Origin: Notospermus geniculatus
Taxonomy: Eukaryota; Nemertea; Pilidiophora; Heteronemertea; Lineidae
Direction: 5' to 3'
NCBI GenBank assembly: GCA_002633025.1
Contig: NMRB01000103.1
Span: 275,010 to 339,009, forward strand
Length of the DNA stretch: 64,000 bases
The translations under genes and the position numbers were made by a program. A model generated the notes under the pieces. It made no database searches. It had not been told where the DNA came from and was given only the letters and a program-made list of their open reading frames with translations. Shown here one piece after another: positions 31,470 to 42,168 of this stretch (its first letter is position 1; every line of letters starts with the position of its first letter).

Positions 31470-31515
31470 ATTTTTGGTGGAACCAATGGTTAGCTTAACC
31501 AACGTCTATTAAATC
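31470..31515 (-). mobile_element. Half MITE related to 2412-2630
   Basis: On the minus strand GGGCCGATTTAATAGACGTT and GGTTAAGCTAACCATTGGTT align with the left terminus of the element at 2412. I could not find the opposite terminus. Confidence 0.45.
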
Positions 31516-31854
31516 GGCCCAATGTGTCATATGTCGGGGCCAACATAGCACTGCTAACTTACCCTTACGGATGGCTTTCTTTCTCCTCGGTCAGATTGTC
31601 TTCTTTTACTTTTTTCTTAAGACTGGTGAAATACCGTTGAGCTGATGCTGAAAATAAGTACAAGATGCATGTATAAGAATTGAGAAAAATGTGAATGACA
31701 AAGCAACCCATAATTTGTAATCCCTAGCAAAATGATGAAATACGCAAACCATGGTGAAAACAGGCACCGTGGTAAAGCTCTTGTGTCCTTGGAGATATCA
31801 CTTTGCTCTACAGGGTATGCAAAAATGTCCATGCCAAAGCAGCAAACTCTTGTT

Positions 31855-31935
31855 TCGCATAAACTTTATGCGGGTTCCATCATGTGAAACTTCCGAATTT
31901 CTGGGCGTCTAACTTTGCTGCTCTTTCCATAGCTA
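31855..31935. repeat. 80-bp repeat shared with 44221-44300
   Basis: TTTATGCGGGTTCCATCATG…GAATTTCTGGGCGT…AACTTTGCTGCTCTTTCCAT matches 44228-44300 with about five differences. On minus both copies read AAMERAAKL-HAQKFGSFT-like peptide. The second copy lies at the start of the MADF-associated ORF, so this may be a captured exon of that family. Confidence 0.65.
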
Positions 31936-32051
31936 CATGCACAGCTAGCAGCAACGTCCACCTACCTTACCACCTGGGAGTTCAGCTACACCAAGGGAAA
32001 GGTACTGCCGCCTGGCACCATCATCTTCCACATCACTTGCATGGACCTCAT

Positions 32052-32249
32052 TTATGCAACTGCAGCCTCAACATCATCAAGGAAGCTTCCTGAGTTCATC
32101 TTCATACACTCGTGATACTGCTGTCTTGAGGCAAGGGCGCTGGCTATTTTCTGGTACATGTAATTGCAAACAGTACTGGCCACCTTTTTGAAGTAGGCAT
32201 GTTTGGCTTCAAACCGGATGCACCACAAATTCTTCAGAGTTCCAGACAT
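32052..32249 (-). pseudogene. Repeat-family fragment with RFEAKHAYFK motif
   Basis: It reads LKNLWCIRFEAKHAYFKKVA and then NYMYQKIASALASRQQYHEC. W-x-R-[FY]-E-[AS]-K-H-x-Y-F-K…L-A-x-R-H-Q is a conserved block of a TE-like protein family multicopy in invertebrates. I know no function. The fragment is 66 residues with no continuation in frame. Confidence 0.45.
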
Positions 32250-32379
32250 GCGCAGTATTTACATCATTGTTACAGGTATATTTAGTATGTGATGATACCT
32301 GATGAATGCTCGCAGACCTAATGATGAAGAGACAAGTACATGTAGTATTTCACCCTGACCGAGTGTGTACAATATGTTC

Positions 32380-32680
32380 TATTTTTGCTCCTCGAACATC
32401 TCTGGCATCGTGATCCCTCAGGTCTCCATGACGATGACAGTCGTAGATTCACATTTCCTCGTCATACTTTACAACACCGATGAAGTGGCCATCTCTGTGT
32501 AAAGTGGCTCCTGCCAAGGTGTATGTTCCGTTGCCAAACATTGTGGCAGTAGGGTAGTTCTCTATCCCGCGTTCTTGAGGTAATGCATTTGTACCAAATC
32601 GTTGAGTCCGTGGAAATACCAACAACGGAGGGAGGGATTCCGTTGTCACTTCGCGAATTTGTGTACAGTTTCCAATGCAT
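32380..32680 (-). pseudogene. TE-linked cysteine-peptidase-like C-terminus
   Basis: It reads EVTTESLPPLLVFPRTQRFG, then GNGTYTLAGATLHRDGHFIG and VVKYDEEM. A TGA follows where tryptophan is expected, then IYDCHRHGDLRDHDAR. The pattern L-P-x-L-L…Y-x-L-x-G-A-x-x-H-x-x-x-H-F-x-G…W-x-Y-D is that of the second half of USP/UCH-fold peptidases carried by some animal transposons, with the HF histidine as the likely catalytic base. The nonsense codon indicates a pseudogene. Confidence 0.4.
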
Positions 32681-33289
32681 AAAACAGCTGGTCTGAGAAA
32701 GGGTTCAAGGATCCAATACTTCTCTCATTGGGATAATGTGGTGAAGTTCCGGCTCTTGAAGATGTCGCCTCCTGACTGACTGATTTGGCTCGCACGTGTT
32801 TTTATTCAGTTGGGGCACCATGACAGTTGGTCCTCAATATCAAGCACCAGTTTAAGAAAAAGGCGAACGAAGGATTTTAGTGTAATGGGAAGTGCATTAG
32901 ACAGCCAAACTTCGGAGGCGTATTCTGCAAAATCGGCCGGTTCGAAATCAATGTGAATAGTACAAAATGTACATCTTGACCGACTGAATTTGAAAATGTC
33001 ATAAATCCATTATAAGATATTTTTAATGAACCTCGTCGCCAGGTGCACATTCGAATATTTGCATACTAGTAGGTTTTGCATGTGACTGGAGCACGGCTTT
33101 GCCTGGAGGCTAGATTCACTCGCTATGAGAGGGTCCCTCAAAAATGAAACAAACCCCGCGACCCATTTGCTTTAATTATTTAAAGAAAGAAAATATGGGG
33201 CCGGCTCATACATTCAAGGCTATAAAATTCATACAACTCAATTTTGGGGCATGAATTAATGTTTAAATGCATTGATTTGTGTGGCATAT

Positions 33290-33480
33290 TTCAATTGATA
33301 TTGTACATACTATAAATGAACAGGGAACAAGAAAATAAACCGAGAAACGCCTAGAAAGCTATATATCGAATTAGTAAAGGAATAAAAAACTGAGAAATGA
33401 ACCGGAAAACGGCCTACTCCTATACATGTATACTGAATAAGTAAATGAAACGGGAACTGGGATATAAATAGGGAAACCGC
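33290..33480. repeat. Short degenerate tandem repeat
   Basis: TATACATGTATACTGAATAAGTAAATGAA resembles TATATATCGAATTAGTAAAGGAA about 70 bases earlier, and both are followed by GAAACGG/AACCGG-type sequence. It is an AT-rich, two- to three-unit array with no coding content. Confidence 0.45.
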
Positions 33481-33952
33481 CTGGTTCCCCAGACTCATCT
33501 AAAGAGTTAAACGAGTTAGAGAGAGAAAATGTGCATCTTCAGATGAACAGAATGTATACAATCTGTATGGCCGAGGACCGGGACGTTTTATTCCCCCTCG
33601 TGTAGTCACGCGGTTGCTTGTCACAATTGTTCCCCACGTCTCAATAAATATCCTCTCTGCAGGAGTCGCATCTCTGGACTGATCAAGGTAGTACGCTTCT
33701 AATATGAAGGCAAAAGTCAAGGTATTCACGTGAAATAATAAACATGGTGAAAAATCAATGTGAAATGTTCCTCAGAATACATTTTTCAGTCGGAGAATTG
33801 TGGCGTTCTAAAAACTTCTGATACACGTAGTTCTCAGAATGCACCCACAAGACCTTCCTATTACCCAAAGTGTGGTCCCTGGGTGAAAGCTAGAAGGAAT
33901 CTCCGTTTGGTTGTTGACTCTCCCGCTCTCCCTTGAGTCGCTTCGCTACTAG

Positions 33953-34949
33953 TCAGCCAGGGTTTATTTCATGAAGTGCATGTGTTGTGACCATTGAGCC
34001 AATGGATATGGTATGCTGCCAATCCTGAAACGAACTAAACATGACCTCAGCAGCAGGTTTTATGGACTCAGGCTGTAACAGGGGAATTGCAGTTGGCTGT
34101 TGATCGATGGCAGCAATGATGCAGGCAGTGTCCAAGTCTGAATTCAGCAGGTCTCACTTTCTTGTTGCTGAACTTATTTGCAACCATATGTTCCTTCAAA
34201 TCTTCCGTCAAATCTGCAAGTACACTCTTCGTTCGACAGTTGGGTTCAGCGTTCTGGCATTTGGAATTGTCATGTGATTTTGGATTTACTCGATGTTCTT
34301 CGTTTTGAAACTTGTACTCATACCTTAGTTCGAAGAAGATATCGAAAAAGTCATCCCCTGATATTCTGAGGTCATTCATACACGGCTTCAACAAAAATAT
34401 GATGCTTTTCGGGGGGTACGTCTGGTGTTAAATTTTACCACATGTTCGACATGGTCTCCATCGTCTGATATGACGTGGCACGTTGTAAATGTTTTCAGAC
34501 ATTCCCAAGAACCCATGTCTTCACATTTTACATTATATGGGTCCTTTAAATTACCACTGTCAACCAAAAAACAACAACATTTCTGTCAGTGTTAATTGGT
34601 ACCTGTGAAAAAAAAGTTCTTATTTCCCTCTGACATGCACTTGAATATGAGTTCAGTAATTGTGCCGCTACTAATTGAACTCTCTTCCTGTACCTTGTCT
34701 GGCAGAAGTGATGCAAATCATTCCATCATTTGTACTACGGTTCAGACGGAACTTGTAGTCTTCACACAGCAAATGTTGCCCATCCCTGTCTGTTGGGACG
34801 AATTCAGTAGGGGGCAACTGAACTTCTTCGATAATGCCTGTACAACGTCCACGGTTGGAAATGACCCATCTGGGTAGGCCTGCCCTTTTTCCAAACGGAG
34901 GAAAGAAACCCTGCGAGACTAAAGAAGCTCCTCCAATTATTTCTACCAA
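33953..34949 (-). pseudogene. C-terminal blocks of a repeat-family protein (linked to 35006-35528)
   Basis: Minus blocks: 34949-34671 (MVEIIGGASLVSQGFFPPFG, LPRWVISNRGRCTGIIEE, LLCEDYKFRL). Next is a possible exon near 34560-34420 reading DSGNLKDPYNVKCEDMGSWE, preceded by a TTGACAG acceptor. Then 34394-34068 (LRISGDDFFDIFFELRYEYK) and 34135-33953. I do not recognise these individually. They follow the AGLGNPPSKYSTNDSE block on the same strand and may be its 3' exons. Confidence 0.3.
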
Positions 34950-35005
34950 TGAAGCCCTTTTTTCTTGTGGTTTCTGTGTGCATTCCTTTACACACTTAAT
35001 TACAC

Positions 35006-35528
35006 TTAGTTTAGTATTGATTCTTCTGATCGCTGGATGAGCCTGGCAGCCCGGGCCCAGATCGCCTTCAAGGAGAAATCATTAACATTTATGTTTGCAT
35101 CTTGATAGGGGAGACTGACATACCCAGCATCTCCTAAAGTCATGTCTATTCTCGCGGAGTTGAGTGGATCCGCACTGTGGAGCGCTTGTAGTGTTATCAT
35201 CTCCACCTTCTTAAAAAAAGACTCCCTCTGCTTGGCTGTTTTGGCAAAGAAATCTTCGCACACCAAATCCTTTCGGAACATTTGGTGGTCGAAAAGCACC
35301 CCATTGATGTTCGCGAAGGCCTTTCGTTCGTCCTCGCATGCACCCTTCACTAGTCCAGCAACCTCTCAAATGAAAACCGGGATACTTTTTAAAAAAGTTC
35401 ATCCACGACTTCAGCCGGTAATTTTTACATTCTGAATCATTCGTAGAATATTTTGATGGAGGGTTCCCCAGTCCTGCTGCTTGCCGAACTCCAGCCAGGA
35501 GATTCTCCTGTATGACACGAGTGTTCAA
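35006..35528 (-). pseudogene. TE-type protein fragment (AGLGNPP…NDSE), MULE-like
   Basis: Minus block 35528-35375 reads VIQENLLAGVRQAAGLGNPP and SKYSTNDSECKNYRLKSWMN. The block 35350-35006 reads GACEDERKAFANINGV and QMFRKDLVCEDFFAKTAKQR. The pattern [ML]L-x-x-V/L-R-x-x-A-G-L-G-x-P-P-x-x-Y-x-x-N-x-x-E-x-x-N is the conserved region after the DDE core of certain animal MULE-related proteins. A frame change separates the two blocks. No aspartate core was found upstream. Confidence 0.4.
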
Positions 35529-35639
35529 TAATAATCAAGGAATTGACCTTTGGGATCACGGGTCAGCCATGTGGGACTGACTTTCCGCAGCCTCTCCTCA
35601 TAGTCTCCGATTCCGGTGTATTCCAACTATAAATAAACC

Positions 35640-35900
35640 TTCATTATTTTTATTATTTGATGGATTTATATAGCGCCGCTTAAAACTAAATTGTCAGCGG
35701 TGCTTTACAATAAGAAGACATAAAACAATTGACTAGTGACAAACATAAGACAAAAGAACACAACACAATTGAGGAATAAGAAACATAAGAAGAGATAAAA
35801 CAGTTGAGGAATGACAAACATAAGATAAGAAGACATAAAACAATTTAGGAGAGACTAAGATATAGGTAAGAAGACTAGACTAAACTAACAATTAAAAGCT
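35640..35900. repeat. Dispersed repeat with TTTATATAGCGCC head and 42-bp tandem tail
   Basis: GATGGATTTATATAGCGCCG … GCGGTGCTTTACAATAAGAA is a motif I recall from repeats in many marine invertebrate genomes. It is followed by degenerate tandem copies of ATAAGAAGACATAAAACAAT…TGAGGAATGACAAAC. No ORF was found. Confidence 0.55.
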
Positions 35901-36200
35901 GACCTGAAGAGGTGAGTTTTAACTATTGATTTAAAAGAGCAACGATCATCATGCACTTGAGCTATAATAGATTGTCTATCGTCTTATAGAAGTTTGCAAT
36001 GAGACTCTTCTTTTTCATCTACTCCAGCTGCATACACTTTGACATGTACGATACCATAAACTTCTTGTCACACATCTGATCTGAACGTTAGTCGCAGCTT
36101 GTAACGCAGTGAACAAGATTGGTATAGTCGGAAGAAACGTTTCGGCCGGTTCTGCTGGGTAGCGCCATCGTCCACCAATGAACTGCTTATTTGGTATGTA

Positions 36201-36295
36201 ATAAAGTATATAAAGTCAATTTCCAGAATATTTAGCAAATTTTCGACCCCAACCGGGGTCTTCTTCAGGCTGGAACTTTACAATCTGAAACTCTA
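36201..36295 (-). mobile_element. 95-bp insertion with hammerhead-like core (copy A)
   Basis: On the minus strand the 36241-36268 region reads CTGAAGAAGACCCC, GGTT, GGGGTCGAAA: a CUGANGA box, a 6-bp GC hairpin, then GAAA. The following bases can fold into a short stem III ahead of a UC dinucleotide, and TTCCA upstream can pair with TGGAA downstream (stem I). An extra A sits between the CUGANGA box and the hairpin relative to the standard hammerhead. The block is flanked by the direct repeat GGTATGTA (36193-36200 and 36296-36303). It is related to 46457-46734 and 63261-63417. Probably a Penelope-like or ribozyme-bearing retroelement end. Confidence 0.6.
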
Positions 36296-36376
36296 GGTAT
36301 GTATGTGTATTGCCCTGTGACCATGGTGACGTCATCAAATCTAAATAAGCCTGTCTTTGGACAGTGTTTTCATCAT

Positions 36377-36748
36377 TCAAACGCTTGTGGGCATCGAATG
36401 TGTACGTGAACCTTGCTGGATGCTTTTGAACTCTGCAAACTCGCTCACCATCTGCATACCACGTTTAGCATCTTTCGCAAGCATTTGCACAATCGTGCAA
36501 TTGAGGGGTCGTTGACAGAATGTACAGGTCGCACCATTCAGAATAATTTTTTTCACAATACCGGTACCCTTATCTCGGAGAGTTTCATAGTCAGTTCCCA
36601 CATCTTCATGCCACATATCTTTTGTTGTGCATACTATCCTGTTTAGGCTAGTTTGGTCAGGTTCTGGATATAATGTCACACCGCTGTGAACATGTGTGGA
36701 ATGGGGTACAAACGGTGGCGAAGCGGGATTCAGTGGTTGTACCGTCAC
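36377..36748 (-). CDS. Unrecognised ORF downstream of coiled-coil ORF
   Basis: The 123 residues include LYPEPDQTSLNRIVCTTKDM and NGATCTFCQRPLNCTIVQML. There may be one C-x2-C pair. It follows the gag-like coiled-coil ORF (36825-37280) on the same strand and could be its continuation in another frame. No family is recognised. Confidence 0.25.
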   Translation of the reverse strand: MTVQPLNPASPPFVPHSTHVHSGVTLYPEPDQTSLNRIVCTTKDMWHEDVGTDYETLRDKGTGIVKKIILNGATCTFCQRPLNCTIVQMLAKDAKRGMQMVSEFAEFKSIQQGSRTHSMPTSV

Positions 36749-36824
36749 CTCTCTGGAACCGCCATTCTGGCTTTCAGGTTCAGGTCTGCTGGCATCTACC
36801 TTAGCACTAGGGTTTGAACGTTGA

Positions 36825-37280
36825 CTAACTATCAGCGGACCTTTTCTCCTGAATAGACGCCAAGGTCTCTTCCTTGGCCCTTGGCCTGCGGACCTTTTCT
36901 TTCAGCTCCAATTCTTTCTTCTTCTGACTGAGCTCAAATTCCCTCTTCTCCAGCTCTTGCCTTTCTTGTAGAAGAGATGCCTCCATCTCACACGTAGCCC
37001 TAGCGGTTTCCGCTTCAACATGTGCCCTCGAAAATGAGCTCACCTTGCTTACTGTGACTGATCGCTCACGTGAGCCAGACTCAGACCCAGTTCGAGACCC
37101 AACCCAAGACCCTACGTTTAAAATAGAATCTTGAGGGCGAACACTGTCGACAACTGATAACTTTTCAGTTTGGCCATCCACCCACTCATAGAGAACGGCC
37201 CACAAAGATGACAACCCCATTATAATAATCAAGAGATGCCCGAATCTCAACAGGATCTGAAAACATTGCGTGACACTCAC
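36825..37280 (-). CDS. Coiled-coil protein, gag-like (BEL/Pao-type candidate)
   Basis: The 151-residue ORF has a hydrophobic stretch near residues 10-30 (LLIIIMGLSSLWAVLYEW). A Ser/Arg segment (VGSRTGSESGSRERSVT) and a long charged helix follow (HVEAETARATCEMEASLLQE, RQELEKREFELSQKKKELEL). S-R-x-x-x-E-A-E…A-x-L-L-x-x-x-x-x-L-E-x-x-x helices of this kind lie in the gag region of invertebrate BEL/Pao elements. No protease or reverse transcriptase follows nearby, so this is only a candidate. Confidence 0.35.
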   Translation of the reverse strand: MSVTQCFQILLRFGHLLIIIMGLSSLWAVLYEWVDGQTEKLSVVDSVRPQDSILNVGSWVGSRTGSESGSRERSVTVSKVSSFSRAHVEAETARATCEMEASLLQERQELEKREFELSQKKKELELKEKVRRPRAKEETLASIQEKRSADS

Positions 37281-39387
37281 TATGGCATGCTAAGAACTGA
37301 GAAAAGTATTTACCGACTTGATCACTCAGACGCATGACTGTTTCAACATTCACTGAATCAGGCAACAGTCCAAAACCTCATTTATCTTACGAGTCAAGAG
37401 TCCTTTTGCACAGCTTCTGTCTCTTTTAAGTTCTTTCACCACCCGATGATCTTCAAAGCTTCCGCCATCTTGACAGGTAATAGTTGTTTCTCCGAACGTA
37501 ATGAGTCCACAGCGGTCACAGCCGATACAGTACTTTAGTAACTAGTCCACTCCTGAACACAAGAAGAGTCCACTCCTGAACACAAGAATATCACAGTTAG
37601 TCCTTCACTCGTTTCAACGTTCCACACAGCGTTGAACGATCAGGATTTCCTTCAGATTTACAATCCTAACAAATTGAATTGAACCAAAGTACAAAGATGT
37701 ATTCCAATTGAATTCCCTGGCTCTTTGTTGAACTAAATGTGAGGTACCTTTGATTCGTCTCTAGTTCGATCAATCGGAAAATAACACAAACAACCATATA
37801 CCTTGAAATTATGAACGCGTACAAAATTTATTCCATCCAAAATTCCTTGAGATGCGACCTCATGCCACAAACCAACAAATGTGACTTCATGTGCTCGTGT
37901 TTCTGCCCTCTTAGGCACCCCATAAAATACTAACTTGTTCATATTGTTATGAATTGTTAACAATTCTTTTAAACTGCTGTTCATATCAAATTTACCTCAA
38001 TCACCCTCCTGGCACAACATACAGTGGGCTCTTCTTCAAAAACTTGTTTAGCTCACTGGCAACCTTTGAACAAAGTCCTCCACCAGTACATCATTTCCAA
38101 TGGCCTTTCTTAATGCAAAATCTTTGCCCCTTAGTTGTAGGCACTTCTCCATAATTAATTCCTTGATGCGTTCTTCACAAAGGTTGGCTGGAACCTAAGT
38201 TTTCCATCATCATTCTATAGAGCCTGCAAAAAATCAGAAACCGAAATTAAGGAATATATATATATATCCTTTTACATTTGAAACAATAATAAGTGTAATT
38301 GACTTTTGAAATATACATTCAACGGAACCCCACAGTTTCCGCTACTAGACACATGTACCCTATCTGTATTTAAAACATAACAACATTGACTTGCGAATCA
38401 AAACAGAAAAGGTCATTATATGAAATAGACCTACGCCTGATTTACTTACCCAAACCAGCATAATTCAATGTTTTGTGCTTCTTCCCTTTTTTGGATTTTT
38501 CGGAGTACTACGTCTCCTGCCTGTGGCTGGTACAGCAGCACCCGTGCGATTTTGTTGAAACCCGATTGGAAAATAATAAAATGAATAATTAGCATTATTA
38601 TTAGCAAAATAAAAAGGCAGACATGGCAGAGTAAAATCTGAAAACTGAGGCATAAACAAATAGACCAGGGACAATGTGCTACATACTTTTCCTACATGGT
38701 AAAGTTGTCAGGGTGTGTTGCCCTGCCATTCCGCTAGGTCTGGTAGGCCAGGCAACTACCACTACCAGCAATAAAAATAACAAAATCCTTTGTACTCACC
38801 CTACTACATACTAGGCCTAGCTACTCAGCTAGGGGTTAAAGCCTCGAGGCATAATCAGGGTAGAGAAACCAAGGCTTGGCCTAGAGTACAGAGGGCCTAG
38901 GACGACATCCTGACTGCTGCTGCTGTCCTGACAAACCCCTCCTCTCCTCTCATGCTCATCCTTCCTAGACTGGAGTCCTGTGGCTGTGCCTCTATTTTTT
39001 AGGCCTAGGCCTGTTCCTGATTTTGAAAGCCTTCCCGATAGGCCTAGCCTAGGCCATTGGAAATTGCCCGAACTGATTTATCCGCTAATATTGATGTATT
39101 TTCTGATATCTTTGGTGTCGCCGGCGCCACCTGGTGACGGCGTCATGTCATTACACGTATTCATCACACATCTACTAGACGTATTAGGCGACTGCACTTC
39201 TGCATTTATTTCTCTCCTGGTGTATTTTTGTGGGAATAACCACCCACAGGGGGCACCCTCATGACCTACCTTTATGCGAAATTCGATACAAGGGAATCCC
39301 TGCTGTTGTCGACCGCCTCATTGATCTCATTCTGTGCTCTCAATATTCGTAGCAACTCCATTGTGACCAGATGAATGAACACGATTA
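37281..39387. other. Gene-poor stretch
   Basis: It holds a 26-bp tandem duplication (GTCCACTCCTGAACACAAGA, at about 37546 and 37570), a (TA)n tract near 38263 and unrecognised ORFs (37733-37984, 38465-38674). It also has a dense cluster of AGGCCTAGGC palindromes (38800-39060). I see no convincing gene. Confidence 0.45.
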
Positions 39388-40957
39388 TGGTAGGCCGGAG
39401 TGGACACAATTCATATTTAATGTCCACACTAATTCCGATTTTATATCCACATTAAATCAAGAATTTATACCCGCACTAAATCAACCAACTGCTGCTGAAT
39501 TTTTAATGTGGATATAAAATCGCACTACTTACTAGTATTTTATGTCCATATAAATTCGTATTTTATGTCCCCATTAAAGCGAATCGATAGCGGATTTTGT
39601 TAACATTTGGCTGGTGTTTGTTAACACAAGATTCAGCCAATCAAAATGCACGAAAATTTCTTTGTTGACATTCTGGAGAAGTTTGTTTACATTTTTTTCC
39701 TGAAAATTCGTCCCCTTTCAAATTCTATTTCTAAATCAAATTTTTTCGCTTTCGATTCGCTTTAAATCGCGAATTAATATCCACACAAAATCGACCAATC
39801 ACGGATAAGGACTTTGGGACGGANGTCCACAATTCCATCGCGGATTTTTGGACGGAATCGATGGAATTGTGGACGGAAGTGATCGAGAACACTCACATCC
39901 GTCCAAAAGTCCTTATCCGTGATTGGTCGATTTTATGTGGATATTAATTCGCGATTTAATGGGGACATAAAATACGAATTTATATGGACATTAAATATGT
40001 AGTGCGATTGTATATCCACGTTAAAAACACAGCTGCAATTGGTTGATTTATTGTGGAAATAAATTCTTGATTTAATGTGGATATAAAATCGGAATTAATG
40101 TGGACATTAAATAGGAATGGGAGCAGTCAGCCGCGCATATTGCCAACAGATGGCAGCAAAGTCTTAGTGGACCAATGTACAGGAAAATCTACGTGATTGC
40201 TGCTGGATCGATAATGACTGGGTCCGCTAGATGCATTGAATTGGGCCGTAGTGACACCTAGTGGTCAACTCGCTGACAGCTCCTATTGTGTCCACTCCGG
40301 CCTGCGATACACGATAAGGCTATAAAGGCTCGGGATAAGGCTATTGTGCAGCTTTCCGCATACCCGCGCTGCACATGGCATCCATGGCATCAGACAGACA
40401 GATGAATTAAGGAAGTATGTAGCTGTCGCCACCTACCGTAAGAAAATGTATCGATGGATTTCATTGGCTGAACATGTTTTAGGGACGGGAGTTATTTATG
40501 GAGGGCATAATTCCTGAGCTCTGATTAGTTGATAAATATCCATGCATTAAATTGATTCAATGGGGGTATTAAATCGATTTAATGGGGGTATTAAATGAAA
40601 TAATACAACCATAAAATCGATTTAATGGGGGTATTAAATTGATTTAATCGGGTATTAAATTGATTTAATGGGGGTATTAAATCGATTTAATTGGGGGGGG
40701 GGGGTTAAATCGATTTAATGGGATTTTTAAATGAAATAATACAACCACAAAATCGATTTAATGGGGGTATTAAATCAATTTAATGGGGTATTAAATCATA
40801 TTTAATGGTGGGATGAAATGGAATTAATGGCACCATTAAATGGAATATATCCCCGGATATATTCCTGGCCTCTGATTGGATGATTGAGTGTGGACATTAA
40901 ATCAACAATATTGATGCGGGCACATATTCAGCCACTTATGTCCACTCTGGCCTACCA
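39388..40957. mobile_element. 1,570-bp fold-back transposon with TA duplication and internal tandem repeats
   Basis: Termini TGGTAGGCCGGAGTGGACA and TGTCCACTCTGGCCTACCA are inverted 19-mers with one mismatch, flanked by TA (39386-39387 and 40958-40959). Long inverted arms such as ATGTGGATATTAATTCGCGA around 39760 and 39940 fold about 39860. An extra terminus-like TGTCCACTCCGGCCTGCGA ends near 40305, so a 0.9-kb unit may be nested in the longer one. Bases 40545-40830 hold a 22-bp array (TTAAATCGATTTAATGGGGG). An N lies at about 39825. No transposase was found. Confidence 0.8.
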
Positions 40958-40977
40958 TAAACGGGAAGTGGTTTAGT

Positions 40978-41475
40978 TTAGCATGCCTTCTGTACCCTGA
41001 GTGAATCAACAGCATCCTGCACCATGATTTCCAGTGCAGGCTTCAACTTAGCGACTACAAGATCAGCCATGGTGTTAACATCACACAGGTCAGCCACACC
41101 ATCTCCGCCTCCTCTGCCTGCATTGCCCAATGCACTATCCAATGAACACGAAGCACGTGGTTGGGCCGCCGCCGCCCCTTCGCTCAACTCGGCTTTTTCC
41201 AGTTTTATCATCACTTACAGCTCTCTGTTTTGCAGCCGGCATGACGCCAGTGCTCCACAGAAGTTTTCTATGTAAATCGTTCTTTCCCATTTCTTAAGCA
41301 AACCTAGCTTTTGAGCGAAAAACTGACTTATTTCGTCCGTTGAGTTCCCACCACTCATCACTTTAAGAGTCACTTTAAAAGCCGTCGCCGTGTTGTGCTG
41401 CCGCCTTTCGGTGGTTTCGGGGATCAACACGTTGAGCAACTGAACAACATTGTAAGCCTGAACCCTTTCGAACAT
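40978..41475 (-). CDS. Two adjacent unrecognised ORFs, ORF1/gag-like candidate
   Basis: The ORF 41475-41215 (FERVQAYNVVQLLNVLIPET, TLKVMSGGNSTDEISQFFAQ) ends exactly where the ORF 41214-40978 begins. That second ORF reads MMIKLEKAELSEGAAAAQPR, VNTMADLVVAKLKPALEIMV and QDAVDSLRVQ. The second resembles the helix ahead of coiled coils in some retroelement ORF1 proteins and the block at 7314-7444. A single gene with one stop is possible. The fold-back element begins within 20 bases of its end and may have truncated it. Confidence 0.3.
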
Positions 41476-42168
41476 TTGGGACCTTTAAAACTCTCATCGC
41501 GGCTTCTGAGTAATTGTTTGTGTTGTTCCACCTCGTCGGTAGGTCCTCCCGGTGTCAAATCGCCCACTCCTTGCATCGTTTGAACAACTTTTCACAGTCA
41601 CTGATGTAGTAAATTGGGTACAACTTCGAAGTCAGAGATAAGTAGCCAATGATCTTTGACATGACAGCTCAGGGTTCTCATTCAGCTTGGGCCTCGTGAG
41701 GTCTGCAGCCTCTTCGGAGATCCAGTTTACTTTGATTGGCAGGCGCCGATCCATTAAGTATTTGACAGCTCTTAATGGTGATTCCATTGAGTCACCCCTT
41801 GATATGAATATGTCAAGAGACCTTTCCATCCATCATCGATTCTCTGTTTTCATCAACATCAAGGTGACGACCATTGGTAAACTGGTCACGGTATTCTTCA
41901 AGAATTGTGTGTTTTTGCCACAGCAACACTGAAATGAAGAGGGGGTCATTCATTCTTGGTCTACATTGCGCTCCTCTATCGGAGAGGGGGCTCTACTGAA
42001 TTTAAAGCCCGATCCAGATGGACGTGGGTCCTTCTCATCCTCATCATAATCCAAAAGTGATTCAGCGTCATCCTTATCCATAATTATCGATAATCCTCAG
42101 GGAATCCTATAAGTCCAGAAAAATCATCGCTCACAAGGAAAGGAGGTCACCAACATATTGGAAGCGAG

